DNA of 64,000 bases. Origin: PWXP01 sp040772845 (GTDB lineage Bacteria > Planctomycetota > Planctomycetia > Pirellulales > Thermoguttaceae). Positions 40,098 through 49,443 of this stretch are shown in pieces; position 1 is the stretch's first letter, and each line of letters starts with the position of its first letter. A program made the translations under genes and the position numbers. The notes under the pieces were generated by a model. It did not search any database. It saw only the letters and a list, made by a program, of their open reading frames with translations, and was not told where the DNA came from. Where the stretch lies: assembly GCA_040772845.1 (NCBI GenBank), contig JAXGXG010000001.1:6944001-7008000 (forward strand). The letters are read 5' to 3'.

Positions 40098-42104
40098 TTG
40101 AAAGACCCGGCAATCGTGTCGCCCGAAGACGCACGGAAGCTGCTCGACGAACTGCGTGTACGCGAAATCGAGCTGGCGATGCAGAATGAGGAGTTGCGGC
40201 GGATGCAGGCGGAGATTGAAGCCTTGCACCAAAGCGATTTGGTGCACCGCCTGCTGGCCGATAACTCGGTCGACATGATTTCCCGGCACTCGGCCGACGG
40301 TACGGTCCTGTATGTGACGCCAGCATGCAAGTTGATTACCGGTTACACCGTCGAAGAGCTAACGGGAAAGCCGGTGGAACACATCGTGCTTCCGGAGGAC
40401 ATCGAACGGGTATGGAGCGTCATCCAGGCTGCGCAGGTATCGAAAGACTCCTCCTACCGTGTGGAGCATCGGCTTGCCACGAAAGAGGGCGCCGTCGGAT
40501 GGGTCGAGACCATGGGACGGCTGGTTTACGACGGGGAGGGCCGGCTGTGTGAGATCCAGTGCCATGTCCGCGATATCACCAAGCGCAGACGGGCCGAAGA
40601 AGCGCTGCGGGAGAGTGAGGAACGACATCGCATCCTGTTCCTCCAGTGCAAGGATGCCGTGATGACTCTTGACCCGCGTACAGGGACGTTCACTTCCGCC
40701 AACCCATCGATTGCGGACATGTTTGGCGCCAAGGATCCCGAGGAGTTCACTTCCTTGCATCCTTGGAACGTGTCCCCTGAACGCCAGCCGGACGGTCAGC
40801 GCTCTTCCGAGAAGGCGAGGATCATGATCGAAACGGCGATGCGCGAGGGATCCCACTACTTCGAGTGGACACACCGGCGACTGGACGGCGCCGAGTTTGC
40901 GGCCATGGTGACGCTGTCCAGGATGCAAATAGGCGGGCAAGTGTTTCTCCATTCCGTCGTGCGGGACATTTCGCAACAGAAAGAGGCCGAGGAGGCGCTC
41001 CGGCAGAGCGAGGATCGGTACAGGAGCATCGTTTCCTCGATGAGCGACCTGATCTTTGTCATGGACGAAGAGGACCGGATTATCGACGTGCATTGTCAGT
41101 CTCCGGAGGCACTGATGATGCCGCCCGAGGCGTTTCTTGGAAAGACGATGGCGGCCGTGATGCCTGATGATGTCCACGAGCTGTACCGAGACTGCGTAAA
41201 CCGGCTCCGGCAAACCGGGGAGAACCGGCGGTACGAATACTCCCTGCCGATACATGGGCAGACGCGATGGTTTGTCGCGTCGCTCGATTTACATTCGGAC
41301 AGGCGAAGAATCGTGGCCGGGGTCAGGGAAATCACCGAACGCAGACGGGCCGAAGAAGCGCTGAAAAAGGCGCACGACGAGCTGGAGCAGCGGGTCAAGG
41401 AGCGCACGGCCGAACTGTCGAAGGCCAACGCGCGACTGAGACACAACCGGCGAACGCTGGAGCACATGCTGCGCGCCAGCGACCACGAACGCCAGTTGAT
41501 CGCGTACGACATCCACGACGGGCTGGCCCAGGAGTTGGCCGGGGCGATCATGCAGTTTCAAATCTACGAGCAGCAGAAGGACATGCAACCGGAGAACGCT
41601 CAAAAAACGTTCGATGGAGGCATGACCCTGCTGCGGCAAAGCCATCGCGAAACCCGTCGGCTGATCAGCGGCGTCCGGCCGCCGATCCTGGACGAGTCCG
41701 GCGTCTTGGCGGCCATCGCCCATCTTATCCACGATCCAGCCCTCAAAGGCGGACCGAAGGTCGATTTCCGTAGCCGGGTCACGTTCCACCGCTTGGAGCC
41801 CGTTGCTGAAAATGTCATCTATCGTATTGTCCAGGAGGGACTCAGTAATGCCCGAACTCACAGCCAAAGCGATAAGATCAGGGTGAGCATTGTCGAGCGA
41901 GGGAATCGTCTGCGGATCGGAGTCCGGGACTGGGGGATAGGATTCGACCCCCAGGATCTGCAAGAGAGCCGCTTCGGTTTGGAGGGCATCCGGGAACGGG
42001 CGCGACTGCTGGGAGGCAAATGCCACATTCGGAGTGCTTCGGGCCGTGGGACTGCCGTCGTCGTCGAGATACCCATAGTCCTGCCGCAAGAGACGCCGCC
42101 ATAG
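40098..42104 (+). CDS. cytoplasmic sensor histidine kinase with three PAS domains
   Basis: 668 residues counted from the TTG at 40098. The frame is open about 30 codons further up, and that part looks like genuine protein (RIASLRKRAEEQARQEAAER); with an agaaggag site at 39997-40004 the real start may be a non-ATG codon near 40005-40011. Three PAS domains lie at about 55-170 (HRLLADNSVDMISRHSADG), 180-300 and 310-420. Coiled-coil linkers (RRAEEALKKAHDELEQRVKE) separate them. The HisKA_3 domain has YDIHDGLAQE with phospho-acceptor H473, and the ATPase end has ENVIYRIVQEGLSNARTHS and GVRDWGIGFDP. No membrane segments, so the signal is cytoplasmic. No response regulator gene is adjacent. Confidence 0.9.
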   Translation: MKDPAIVSPEDARKLLDELRVREIELAMQNEELRRMQAEIEALHQSDLVHRLLADNSVDMISRHSADGTVLYVTPACKLITGYTVEELTGKPVEHIVLPEDIERVWSVIQAAQVSKDSSYRVEHRLATKEGAVGWVETMGRLVYDGEGRLCEIQCHVRDITKRRRAEEALRESEERHRILFLQCKDAVMTLDPRTGTFTSANPSIADMFGAKDPEEFTSLHPWNVSPERQPDGQRSSEKARIMIETAMREGSHYFEWTHRRLDGAEFAAMVTLSRMQIGGQVFLHSVVRDISQQKEAEEALRQSEDRYRSIVSSMSDLIFVMDEEDRIIDVHCQSPEALMMPPEAFLGKTMAAVMPDDVHELYRDCVNRLRQTGENRRYEYSLPIHGQTRWFVASLDLHSDRRRIVAGVREITERRRAEEALKKAHDELEQRVKERTAELSKANARLRHNRRTLEHMLRASDHERQLIAYDIHDGLAQELAGAIMQFQIYEQQKDMQPENAQKTFDGGMTLLRQSHRETRRLISGVRPPILDESGVLAAIAHLIHDPALKGGPKVDFRSRVTFHRLEPVAENVIYRIVQEGLSNARTHSQSDKIRVSIVERGNRLRIGVRDWGIGFDPQDLQESRFGLEGIRERARLLGGKCHIRSASGRGTAVVVEIPIVLPQETPP

Positions 42105-42488
42105 GGACGTCACGGATGGTTCGACGTTGTCCGAAGACGGCCAGAACTACGCAGTGTGGACTCCATCTTCAAGGGATCCACGATGAGACGCTCTACCTGC
42201 CGTTCGCCACTTCCGACATGGTTACACGCATCGCAATGGTCTCGCTCGATTCGCTGCTGAACGGGCTCGTGAAATGAACAGTGCAGGTGAGTCGAGCCGA
42301 AAAGCGCTGGGACTATCCTCTTGCGGATACGCCCTTTTCCAGTTCTTGATCGATTGCCTGGGCTGATTGCGGCGGTCGTGCTGGATGTTCCGCACTCGCT
42401 TTTCAACGGTGCGATCATGCGGTAGAGTGGTGCATAGGTCGTACCGTGACCCGTGAATCCCGTTCGCGAGACGTGAGCACATCGGACC
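42105..42488. other. gene-free stretch between the kinase and GTPase genes
   Basis: 384 bp. No frame here has a ribosome site together with recognisable protein sequence, and I see no repeats, hairpins or promoter consensus worth naming. Confidence 0.4.
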
Positions 42489-43481
42489 ATGCCTGCCAAT
42501 CTGACCGCACAGTACCTCAAGGCCGAGGAGGAGTATCGCCGGGCCGTTACGCTCGATGAAGAGCTGAAATGCCTGCAAATAATGCTCCAGGAGGTCCCCA
42601 AGCACAAGGGGACCGATCACCTCCAGGCGCAACTGAAGGCCAAAATCGCTAAGGCGAAGAAGGAACTCTCTTCCGAGAAGTCCGGGGCGAAGAAGGTGCG
42701 GGGACTGCGGATTCCGCGTCAAGGAGCGGGAGCGGTCATCTTGCTGGGCGGTCCGAATGCAGGCAAGAGCCAACTGGTGGCAAGTCTGACCAACGCGTCC
42801 CCTGAAGTCGCTCCCTATCCCTTCACCACGACCACGCCTGCCCCGGCCATGATGCCTTGGGAAGACGTTGCCGTGCAACTGATCGACACGCCCCCCATTA
42901 CGGCCGATTATATGGATGCCCACCTGCACGGGCTTACCCGCGCTGCCGACCTGGCCTTGTTGGTCGCCGACTTGGGTAGCGAGGAAGGGATTGAGCAGTG
43001 TCAGGAGGTTGTCGAACGGCTGGCAAAGACCAAGACGCGTCTCGCAGCGACCTCCTATTTGGATGAACACGACGTCGGGCTTTCCTACACGCAAACGTTT
43101 CTCGTGGCCAACAAGATCGACGTTGCCGACGCGCTTGTGCGGCTCGAGTTGTTGTACGAGTCATGCCCGCTGGACTTTCCTGAATACCGCGTTTCGGCGG
43201 CGCACGGCACGGGGCTGGAAGATCTGCGTAACGCCATCTATTCGACGTTGGACGTAGTACGTGTCTATACGAAACTTCCGACGGCCAAGCAGCCGGACAT
43301 GGATCGGCCGTTCACCGTGCGACGCGGCAGTACTCTTTCGGAAATGGCCGGTCAGGTACACAAGGACTATGTCGAAGGCCTTAAGTTCGCTCGCGTATGG
43401 GGAAGCACCGTTCATGACGGCACCCAAGTCAAAGGCGATTATGTGCTTCACGACAAAGACATCGTCGAACTGCACCTATAG
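42489..43481 (+). CDS. DRG/Obg-related GTPase with TGS domain
   Basis: 330 residues. An N-terminal helical hairpin rich in Lys and Glu covers about 1-75. The G domain has Walker A LLGGPNAGKSQLVASLT with K93, a switch region PYPFTTTTPAPA (the PFTT motif typical of Obg/DRG), the G3 motif QLIDTPPI and the G4 motif FLVANKIDVAD. The C-terminal 65 residues (RPFTVRRGSTLSEMAGQVHK) form a TGS domain. The arrangement resembles archaeal/eukaryotic DRG more than bacterial Obg, which has an N-terminal glycine-rich domain instead. Function is probably ribosome-related (inference). The next gene starts 107 bp later. Confidence 0.85.
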   Translation: MPANLTAQYLKAEEEYRRAVTLDEELKCLQIMLQEVPKHKGTDHLQAQLKAKIAKAKKELSSEKSGAKKVRGLRIPRQGAGAVILLGGPNAGKSQLVASLTNASPEVAPYPFTTTTPAPAMMPWEDVAVQLIDTPPITADYMDAHLHGLTRAADLALLVADLGSEEGIEQCQEVVERLAKTKTRLAATSYLDEHDVGLSYTQTFLVANKIDVADALVRLELLYESCPLDFPEYRVSAAHGTGLEDLRNAIYSTLDVVRVYTKLPTAKQPDMDRPFTVRRGSTLSEMAGQVHKDYVEGLKFARVWGSTVHDGTQVKGDYVLHDKDIVELHL

Positions 43482-43588
43482 GGGAAGCACGCGCCGTCTT
43501 CCCTCGTTTGCGAGGAAATCTGCCGTACGGATTCCTGAGAACCATACCGGGACGCACCTTACCGTTATCGCCAAGCTGGGAGATACCA

Positions 43589-46414
43589 ATGACAAATGTG
43601 TTGCGATTGTTTGGTTCCATGGCTGTGTTCTTCTCACTGATTACGGCGGCGGGGGCCCTTTTCTCCGCGGAGCCGGATTCGTTCGTCTTTGAAACGGAAC
43701 ACCTCAAATACGTTCTCGGCAGCGACGGTACGGTGCAGGGGTTTATCGACAAGCGGGACGGCCGCAACTACCTGAAGGAGAACCAGGCCTGCCATTTTTG
43801 CACTCTTCAGAGGATGGCCGCCCAATCGGACGACTTCGCCGATCACGGGGTTCATACCGGCTTCCATTCGCACGGCGGTGGAAAGGAGAAGACCTCTCTC
43901 CTTTCGAACCGATTGGAAAAGAAGGGCGATCATTACGTGGTCTCGTTCTCCGGCGTAAATTCGCAGGCTGAGTATCCTGTCAAGCTGACGCTCGACATCA
44001 GAGCGGAGGCGCGCGCGATTGTAATGAAGGTGGTTTCCGTGGCCGGCGACGATTTCTTTTCCATGGAATTGGCTCGTTCCGCGATGGCGGCGGCAGGCGA
44101 TATCGCCGATCCGTTTGCAGGAACGGTCATGCCGCTTACGATCGACATGACCGCATTGGAGTTCTGCGGACGTTCGCAGCGTCTGGGCGGAGTCATCTAT
44201 CGGGAACTCGGCTGCAACAACGCCGGGTTGGCGGTTCTGGGCGCTCCGGCGTCGATCTTGCGCGAAGACATGAAGACAATCGCATCCCGGTTTCGCAAGG
44301 GAGAAATGCCGGTTCACGCGGCCGGCGGCCCGTTTGCCATGGACGATCCCCGCAGTCGCGGCGCCTACATCATCACGTCCACGCCGATTCGGCGGGACGA
44401 GGTTCAAGACTGGTGCGCGCACCTCGCCCGATTCGGCGTGGACCAGGTCTATTTCCATCAGGGTCAGCCTTTTCGGCAGGCAGATTTCGTCTTCAATAAG
44501 GCGTATTATCCGAACGGCATCGCCGATTTTCGCGAAGTCTCGCGCGAGTTCAACAAGCACGGGATAACAACCGGCATTCTCACGTATGCCCACTTCGTCC
44601 ATCCTGAGAGCCGGTTCGTCACGCCCGTCCCGCACAAGGATCTCGCTCAGATGCAAACCTTCACGTTGGACGGCGATCTTGATGAACGGGCGACCTTCGT
44701 GCCGGTTGCCGAGTCGACCGCGGACGTCTCCAGCGTGGTCGGGTTCTCCATCACCAACAGCGTCGTGTTGAGAATCGACGATGAGCTGATCGTTTTCGAA
44801 GAGGCGAACGACGATGCTCCGTACGGTTTCGTACGCTGTCGCCGGGGCGCGTACGGAACCAAGGCGGCTTCTCACAAGAAGGACGCCGCCGTCGGACATC
44901 TCACGCAGCGTTACGGCCTCTTATGCTCCCGGCCAGGAAGCGACCTTGTGCGAGAGATCGGGCGGGAGACGGCGCGCGCTTACAATGAAGGCGGTTTCGG
45001 AATGATCTACCTCGACGCTCTGGACGGCACCGGCTGTCTCGCAGAGCGTCCGGAATATGTTCCATATTACGACGCGTTCTTCATCAACGAGATTCTCAAA
45101 CACACACGGACCGTTCCGGTGATGGACTATTGCTTCGTTTGGTATCCCATGTCCCGCGTGGGAGAATGGGACTGCCCGAGGAGAGGTTTCCAGCAGTGTT
45201 TCGACCTGCACATCGATACCTTGAAGAGACTTTCGGATCGCTACTACCTTCCCGGGCAGTTCGGGTGGATTGCCTTGTGTCCTTCGGCAAGCGACTCCAT
45301 CAGTGCGTTTCAGTGCCCGCCCATGCATGTCGAAGACGTTCGTTATTTGGGGGCCAAAGCACTGGCGCACGACTACGGGCTTTCCTTCCTCGACGTTTCG
45401 CTCGGCCGGACCCAGCCCTTGGCCATGAGAAACGGCGCCATCATTGCCGAGTACTTGCGTCTCCGCCGGGAGAAACGGTTGCCGCAGTCAATCCTGGAGC
45501 AACTCAAGACACCCGGCGCCCATTTCGTCCTGCAGCGGGACGGCACAGATGCCAATCGCTGGGACTTCCACGAGGCAGACTATCAATACGCGGTCGCGTC
45601 GTTCCCGGCCTCGGACGCAATGACCGATTTGACAACCCCGCTAGTGGTAACGAACCGGTGTCAGGCGGCCAGGCCAACCATTCGGATCGAGAATCGATAT
45701 TCGGCGGAAGATTACGGGACGGCTTCGTCCGTTGAGTTGATGCGTTTCGACGAGACGCAGGCTGTCGGACACACGACGACGCGTCGCTTCGATCCGCCCA
45801 TCGATCTACGGGACACGCTTGCCATGGGACTCTGGGTCCGCGGCGACGGCGGCGGGCAGAAGATCAATGTCCGGGTGGAGAGTCCGATCCAGTATGTTTC
45901 CGGACACAACGACCATTTCATCGACGTCGATTTTTCCGGGTGGAAGTACTTCTCGCTGATCGAGGCGGAAAACGGCACCCGCCCGCCGGTTGCGTGGCCG
46001 AAACCCTGCGGATCCTACCTGGACGAATATCGCGAGCTTGTCCACTACGAACATGTTTCTGAAATCAACCTGATGATCGTCGGCGATCCGACGAATCTGC
46101 GGTTCCGCACCCTCAAGGCGATTCCTATTCGCAAATACGATGTGATCGATCCCTGTTTCGTCCTGGACGGTCGCAAGTTCCTTTTCAAGGGAACAATCCC
46201 CAGCGGCCATTTCATGGAGTGGGAAAGCGGCGAGACGGCGCCCGTATGCAATCACGTTGGGCAAGAGGTGAGCAGGATGAAACTCGTCGGGCATGTCCCC
46301 GCTCTTCACGAAGGCGAAAACCGATTGATCTTCTCCTGCGGAAGGAGCGTCAATACGCCGGTCCGGGCGAGGATTGTCTTCGGAGTCGTTGGCAACAAGC
46401 TGGAAGAGAGGTGA
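43589..46414 (+). CDS. large exported protein with a glycoside-hydrolase-like TIM barrel
   Basis: 941 residues from the ATG at 43589, with gggag upstream and a signal peptide (FGSMAVFFSLITAAGALFSAEP). About residues 30-270 look like an N-terminal beta-sandwich. From about 275 to 640 the sequence is consistent with a (beta/alpha)8 barrel: FGVDQVYFHQGQPFRQADF, EFNKHGITTGILTYAHFV, GFGMIYLDALDGTG, TVPVMDYCFVWY. The Asp in YLDALDG is a plausible catalytic residue. The C-terminal 230 residues contain a carbohydrate-binding-like sandwich (LAMGLWVRGDGGGQKINVRV). I cannot assign a GH family. Secretion and layout suggest polysaccharide processing. Confidence 0.6.
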   Translation: MTNVLRLFGSMAVFFSLITAAGALFSAEPDSFVFETEHLKYVLGSDGTVQGFIDKRDGRNYLKENQACHFCTLQRMAAQSDDFADHGVHTGFHSHGGGKEKTSLLSNRLEKKGDHYVVSFSGVNSQAEYPVKLTLDIRAEARAIVMKVVSVAGDDFFSMELARSAMAAAGDIADPFAGTVMPLTIDMTALEFCGRSQRLGGVIYRELGCNNAGLAVLGAPASILREDMKTIASRFRKGEMPVHAAGGPFAMDDPRSRGAYIITSTPIRRDEVQDWCAHLARFGVDQVYFHQGQPFRQADFVFNKAYYPNGIADFREVSREFNKHGITTGILTYAHFVHPESRFVTPVPHKDLAQMQTFTLDGDLDERATFVPVAESTADVSSVVGFSITNSVVLRIDDELIVFEEANDDAPYGFVRCRRGAYGTKAASHKKDAAVGHLTQRYGLLCSRPGSDLVREIGRETARAYNEGGFGMIYLDALDGTGCLAERPEYVPYYDAFFINEILKHTRTVPVMDYCFVWYPMSRVGEWDCPRRGFQQCFDLHIDTLKRLSDRYYLPGQFGWIALCPSASDSISAFQCPPMHVEDVRYLGAKALAHDYGLSFLDVSLGRTQPLAMRNGAIIAEYLRLRREKRLPQSILEQLKTPGAHFVLQRDGTDANRWDFHEADYQYAVASFPASDAMTDLTTPLVVTNRCQAARPTIRIENRYSAEDYGTASSVELMRFDETQAVGHTTTRRFDPPIDLRDTLAMGLWVRGDGGGQKINVRVESPIQYVSGHNDHFIDVDFSGWKYFSLIEAENGTRPPVAWPKPCGSYLDEYRELVHYEHVSEINLMIVGDPTNLRFRTLKAIPIRKYDVIDPCFVLDGRKFLFKGTIPSGHFMEWESGETAPVCNHVGQEVSRMKLVGHVPALHEGENRLIFSCGRSVNTPVRARIVFGVVGNKLEER

Positions 46415-46440
46415 GGAGGGCAATGAGGCGTCTGAAACGC

Positions 46441-46764
46441 TCGGTCCACTTGCCCCATGCTGCGTGCTCGTATGCCGGACGCGCCAGCGCATATAAGCTC
46501 GAAGCGCAAGCGAGTGGGTCCGTTAAGGACCCGAAACGAGGCGTGCGAAACGCCCGATCCACTTGCTCGCGCTGCGTGCTTGTATGCGGGACGCGCCAGC
46601 GCATATAAGCTCGAAGCGCAAGCGAGTGGGTCCGTTAAGGACCCGAAACGAGGCGTGCGAAACGCCCGATCCACTTGCTCGCGCTGCGTGCTTGTATGCG
46701 GGACGCGCCAGCGCATATAAGCTCGAAGCGCAAGCGAGTGGGTCCGTTAAGGACCCGAAACGGA
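46441..46764. repeat. tandem array of three 112-bp hairpin repeats (region B)
   Basis: Three units at about 46441-46552, 46553-46664 and 46665-46764, nearly identical and repeating at 112 bp. Each has left arm ccacttgctcgcgctgcgtg and right arm agctcgaagcgcaagcgagt, which are complementary with few mismatches, then a GGGTCC/GGACCC hairpin. The first unit has a diverged left arm (ccccatgctgcg). The family is the one in regions A and C. Reading frames inside the units recur because the repeat recurs and should not be annotated as genes. Confidence 0.88.
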
Positions 46765-46800
46765 TTAAACGAACGGATTAAACGAGACAGAACGAATAAA

Positions 46801-46875
46801 ACGGGACAGGTCCAATTACCCGTAATCGCTGACAGCACAAGGTGTTACGACGAACCCGTGCAATATTGGACCTGT
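46801..46875. repeat. 75-bp repeat with inverted ends, copy 1
   Basis: Identical over 75 bp to 47609-47683, in the same orientation. The left end acgggacaggtccaat is complementary to attggacctgtcccgt at the right end (one difference in this copy just beyond position 46875). The interior contains a second small palindrome around cgtaatcgctgacagcac. It looks like a non-autonomous inverted-repeat element. Confidence 0.8.
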
Positions 46876-47065
46876 TCCGTTCAATTGCCTGCGTTGGTCC
46901 CAGGGGGCGCGGGTGGGTGAAATGCAAGGTATTCTGGGGCTGGGAGATGGAGCACTTCCGCGAGTGGAGTGGCCAGTGGTGCACGGGCAAGAGTCAGTTT
47001 GGCGGCATCGGAGCGTAAACGGTATTGGACGACACAAAGTGGACACGTCAATTCGATGGTAATCA

Positions 47066-47566
47066 ATGATGTCTGGTCGAGTCGAGCTTCGATATGGCGA
47101 CGACATGGAATGGGTAATCCGGCGAGCGCGCATTCTGCGATGGATCCTTTGGTTACCCATATGGGCAATGGGCGTCCTATTTGTAGTGGTCATGGATGTA
47201 GCGGTGGCTCGGATTTGCGGTGGGATTCTTTGTTTCCTGGTGCCGGTTGTTTTCGAGAGTTGCCTGCGTAAGATAGAGAACGCTGCCGTTCGATTGAAGG
47301 ATACGCGGGTTGTGGTTGACGGAAACACGTTGCAGCACGTCGATTGGGACGGTAACGTTCTCGCAAGTATCCCGTTGCAGGAACTTGAACGAAGGGCTAT
47401 CCGGAAGTCATCCCACGCGGCAGGACATTGTGTCTATCACGTTTACCCATCCAAGATGAAACGCGGTACTCCTGTGGTGTTCACCACACATATTGATCGA
47501 GTTCGATGGCTTGTGTGCGATATTCTCGGCGATACGGAATGGCCTCCAGGCGATTCGGGTGGTTGA
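47066..47566 (+). CDS. small membrane protein of unknown function
   Basis: 166 residues if it starts at the ATG at 47066; the ATG at 47105 is an alternative closer to the hydrophobic part. Two adjacent membrane segments are seen: RWILWLPIWAMGVLFVVVMD and ARICGGILCFLVPVVFE. A soluble C-terminal domain of about 100 residues follows, with DTRVVVDGNTLQHVDWDG and HIDRVRWLVCDILGD. It resembles the PH-like/DUF-type small membrane proteins in layout only. It lies between two identical 75-bp repeats (46801-46875 and 47609-47683) and has lower GC than its neighbours, so it may have moved with them. Confidence 0.5.
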   Translation: MMSGRVELRYGDDMEWVIRRARILRWILWLPIWAMGVLFVVVMDVAVARICGGILCFLVPVVFESCLRKIENAAVRLKDTRVVVDGNTLQHVDWDGNVLASIPLQELERRAIRKSSHAAGHCVYHVYPSKMKRGTPVVFTTHIDRVRWLVCDILGDTEWPPGDSGG

Positions 47567-49443
47567 TCTCATGTTCTGAACACGGAATTAAACGGGACAC
47601 GGAATTACACGGGACAGGTCCAATTACCCGTAATCGCTGACAGCACAAGGTGTTACGACGAACCCGTGCAATATTGGACCTGTCCCGTTTAATTGCCCCG
47701 TGCAATATTGGACCTGTCCCGTTTAATTGCCCCGGTTTAATTGCCCCCGGAGACGGCTGCGATTCGGAGCAAGGATGTTATCTGGTCGGCGTCGACCGCC
47801 TAACACGCCGCAACCGAGGACGCGAGCGGTTCGTAACCTCCTATAGAATAAGGGCGTGCGTAGCCAAGGCAGCCAAGCCCGCCGGTCTGTATCGGGAGGA
47901 AACGCAAGGACATGCAATGCGCTTCGCCGTTCCCCCACCTCCGCGTCAGCGCGGTACTGACAACTGATCGCTGTCAACTGACAACTTGCCTCCCCCCGGC
48001 CTGATTCTTTGACTTGCAAACCGTGGCAAGTCTGCTAGACTGAGGGATGTGTACGCATGTATATTTCTGTCAGGAGTCTGCCTTTTTCGTGCCACGCGAC
48101 CAAGAGGGGCAGGAACACGCTGGACTCCCGGCTTTAGCCGGTCAAGAAAAGCCGCCTAAAGGCGGTACTCCAACTCATTTGCCATGCGGCCAGATGGAGG
48201 CGCGCAGAACGAATGTGGAAATTCTGAAACCCGCCACCCAAAAATCTCGGAGATGGCAGATCGGAGATCGAAGCTGGGGACGCGCTGACGCGTGAGGAGG
48301 CGCCAGTTGCGGAACATTTGAAAGCTGCCACCCAAAAAGCTCGGAGTTCGAAGATCGGGACGTATGGGAGCAAATGAATGGGGGAAACACTTATCGACGC
48401 TAATCGACACTGCGGCGGCCCAGGATTGACGGATTCCTGGGAGGGTGCCGTACCGACACAAGGTGTCGGAGATCGCAGATCGGAGTTGGGAGATCGGGGA
48501 CGCGCGAACTGGGTGTTTGCGGGCGGCTGTAGGCCAGAAAGCGGTAACAAGTTTCCGCACTCCATATGCGGCTTCGCCGCAGCGTGCGGCAAGGACCGAA
48601 ACACTTGATCCACTTGCTCGCGCTGCGTGCTTGTATGGGGCACGCGCCAGCGCGCACGAGCTCGAAGCGCAAGCGAGTGGGTCCGTTAAGAACCCCGCCA
48701 CGGATGAAACACGGGCAGGCAGGCGAGGGTGTTCTTGTCCTATGTGCTTCGTGGGCTCCTGTTCGTCTTCTGAATTGACTGTCGATTGACGCCAACGCGA
48801 AGACGAAGAAGAGAATGAACAGGAGGAAGCAGAGGGAGCAGAGAAAGGGATGTGGCCGGCCAGTTTCGTGTGTTTCGTGGTTCTTGTCTTGGGCGACACT
48901 GCTGGGGAAGCCGTCTGAAGGCGGAACTACGAACGTCGAGAACCAGGGAATCGGAGATCGCAGATCGGAGTTGGGAGATCGGGACGCGCGAACTGGGTGG
49001 TTAGGATACGAGGAGCGTCTAGGGCCAGCCCGTTGGGCTTGCGGGGATTGTATTGATGCGAACCCGGGGTTGCGCGTTGCTCGCACTGATCGGATCGGCT
49101 CCACCCTTGGGCTGGTTTAGGAACGTCCCTTCGGGACTCGTGAGATGCGTGAGGGAAGCGAGAGCGCGGGCCGTCCCCGTTGGGACTAAGTACGACCAAC
49201 TCCTATTCGGCGGCGTTTGTGTCTAACTGTAGCGACAGACGTGAGGCTCGCGCGGACAAGCCGTGGGCATCTTCCGCTTACGACCGGGCGAGTAGCTATG
49301 CGGAGTGGAACCACCTTGCCAGGATTGAGTACGGCAGTGCTATGACCGCGGCCAAACATGCTTGCCGGCGCTTGCATGGTGCGATGGAAGCTGCGATACT
49401 TTCAGCGGGTATACTCTGATGAAATGTTTCTGGAGGGCTTCTG
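47567..49443. other. repeat-rich gene-free region C
   Basis: About 1.9 kb. After the 75-bp repeat come unassigned sequence to about 48110 and two small hairpins (ggctttagcc near 48130 and gccgcctaaaggcgg near 48150). From 48240 to 49140 modules seen in region A return: GGAGATC-type periodic runs (48246-48290, 48466-48500, 48952-48980), ggccagaaagcggtaacaag (48532), one 112-bp-type hairpin unit (48605-48700), gacgccaacgcgaagacg (48789), and the cttcgggact segment (49010-49140). The last 300 bp before the gene at 49444 show nothing recognisable. No frame in this region is supported as a gene. Confidence 0.8.
47609..47683. repeat. 75-bp repeat with inverted ends, copy 2
   Basis: Same sequence as 46801-46875. 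Here the right arm is itself duplicated: a 34-bp segment ending gacctgtcccgtttaattg occurs at about 47663-47696 and again at 47697-47730. A shorter gtttaattgccccc follows. Partial left-arm words (aattaaacgggacac) also precede the copy from 47585. Confidence 0.78.

Noticed and set aside
46457..46920. Recurring small frames with peptides such as YKLEAQASGS in the repeat regions
   Set aside because: They recur because the DNA repeat recurs, occur in several frames and strands, and lack ribosome sites; treated as repeat artefacts.
47860..48060. Possible gene around the ATG at 48047
   Set aside because: The 82-codon frame is Lys/Arg-rich, crosses the small hairpins and repeat modules, and has no recognisable protein pattern.
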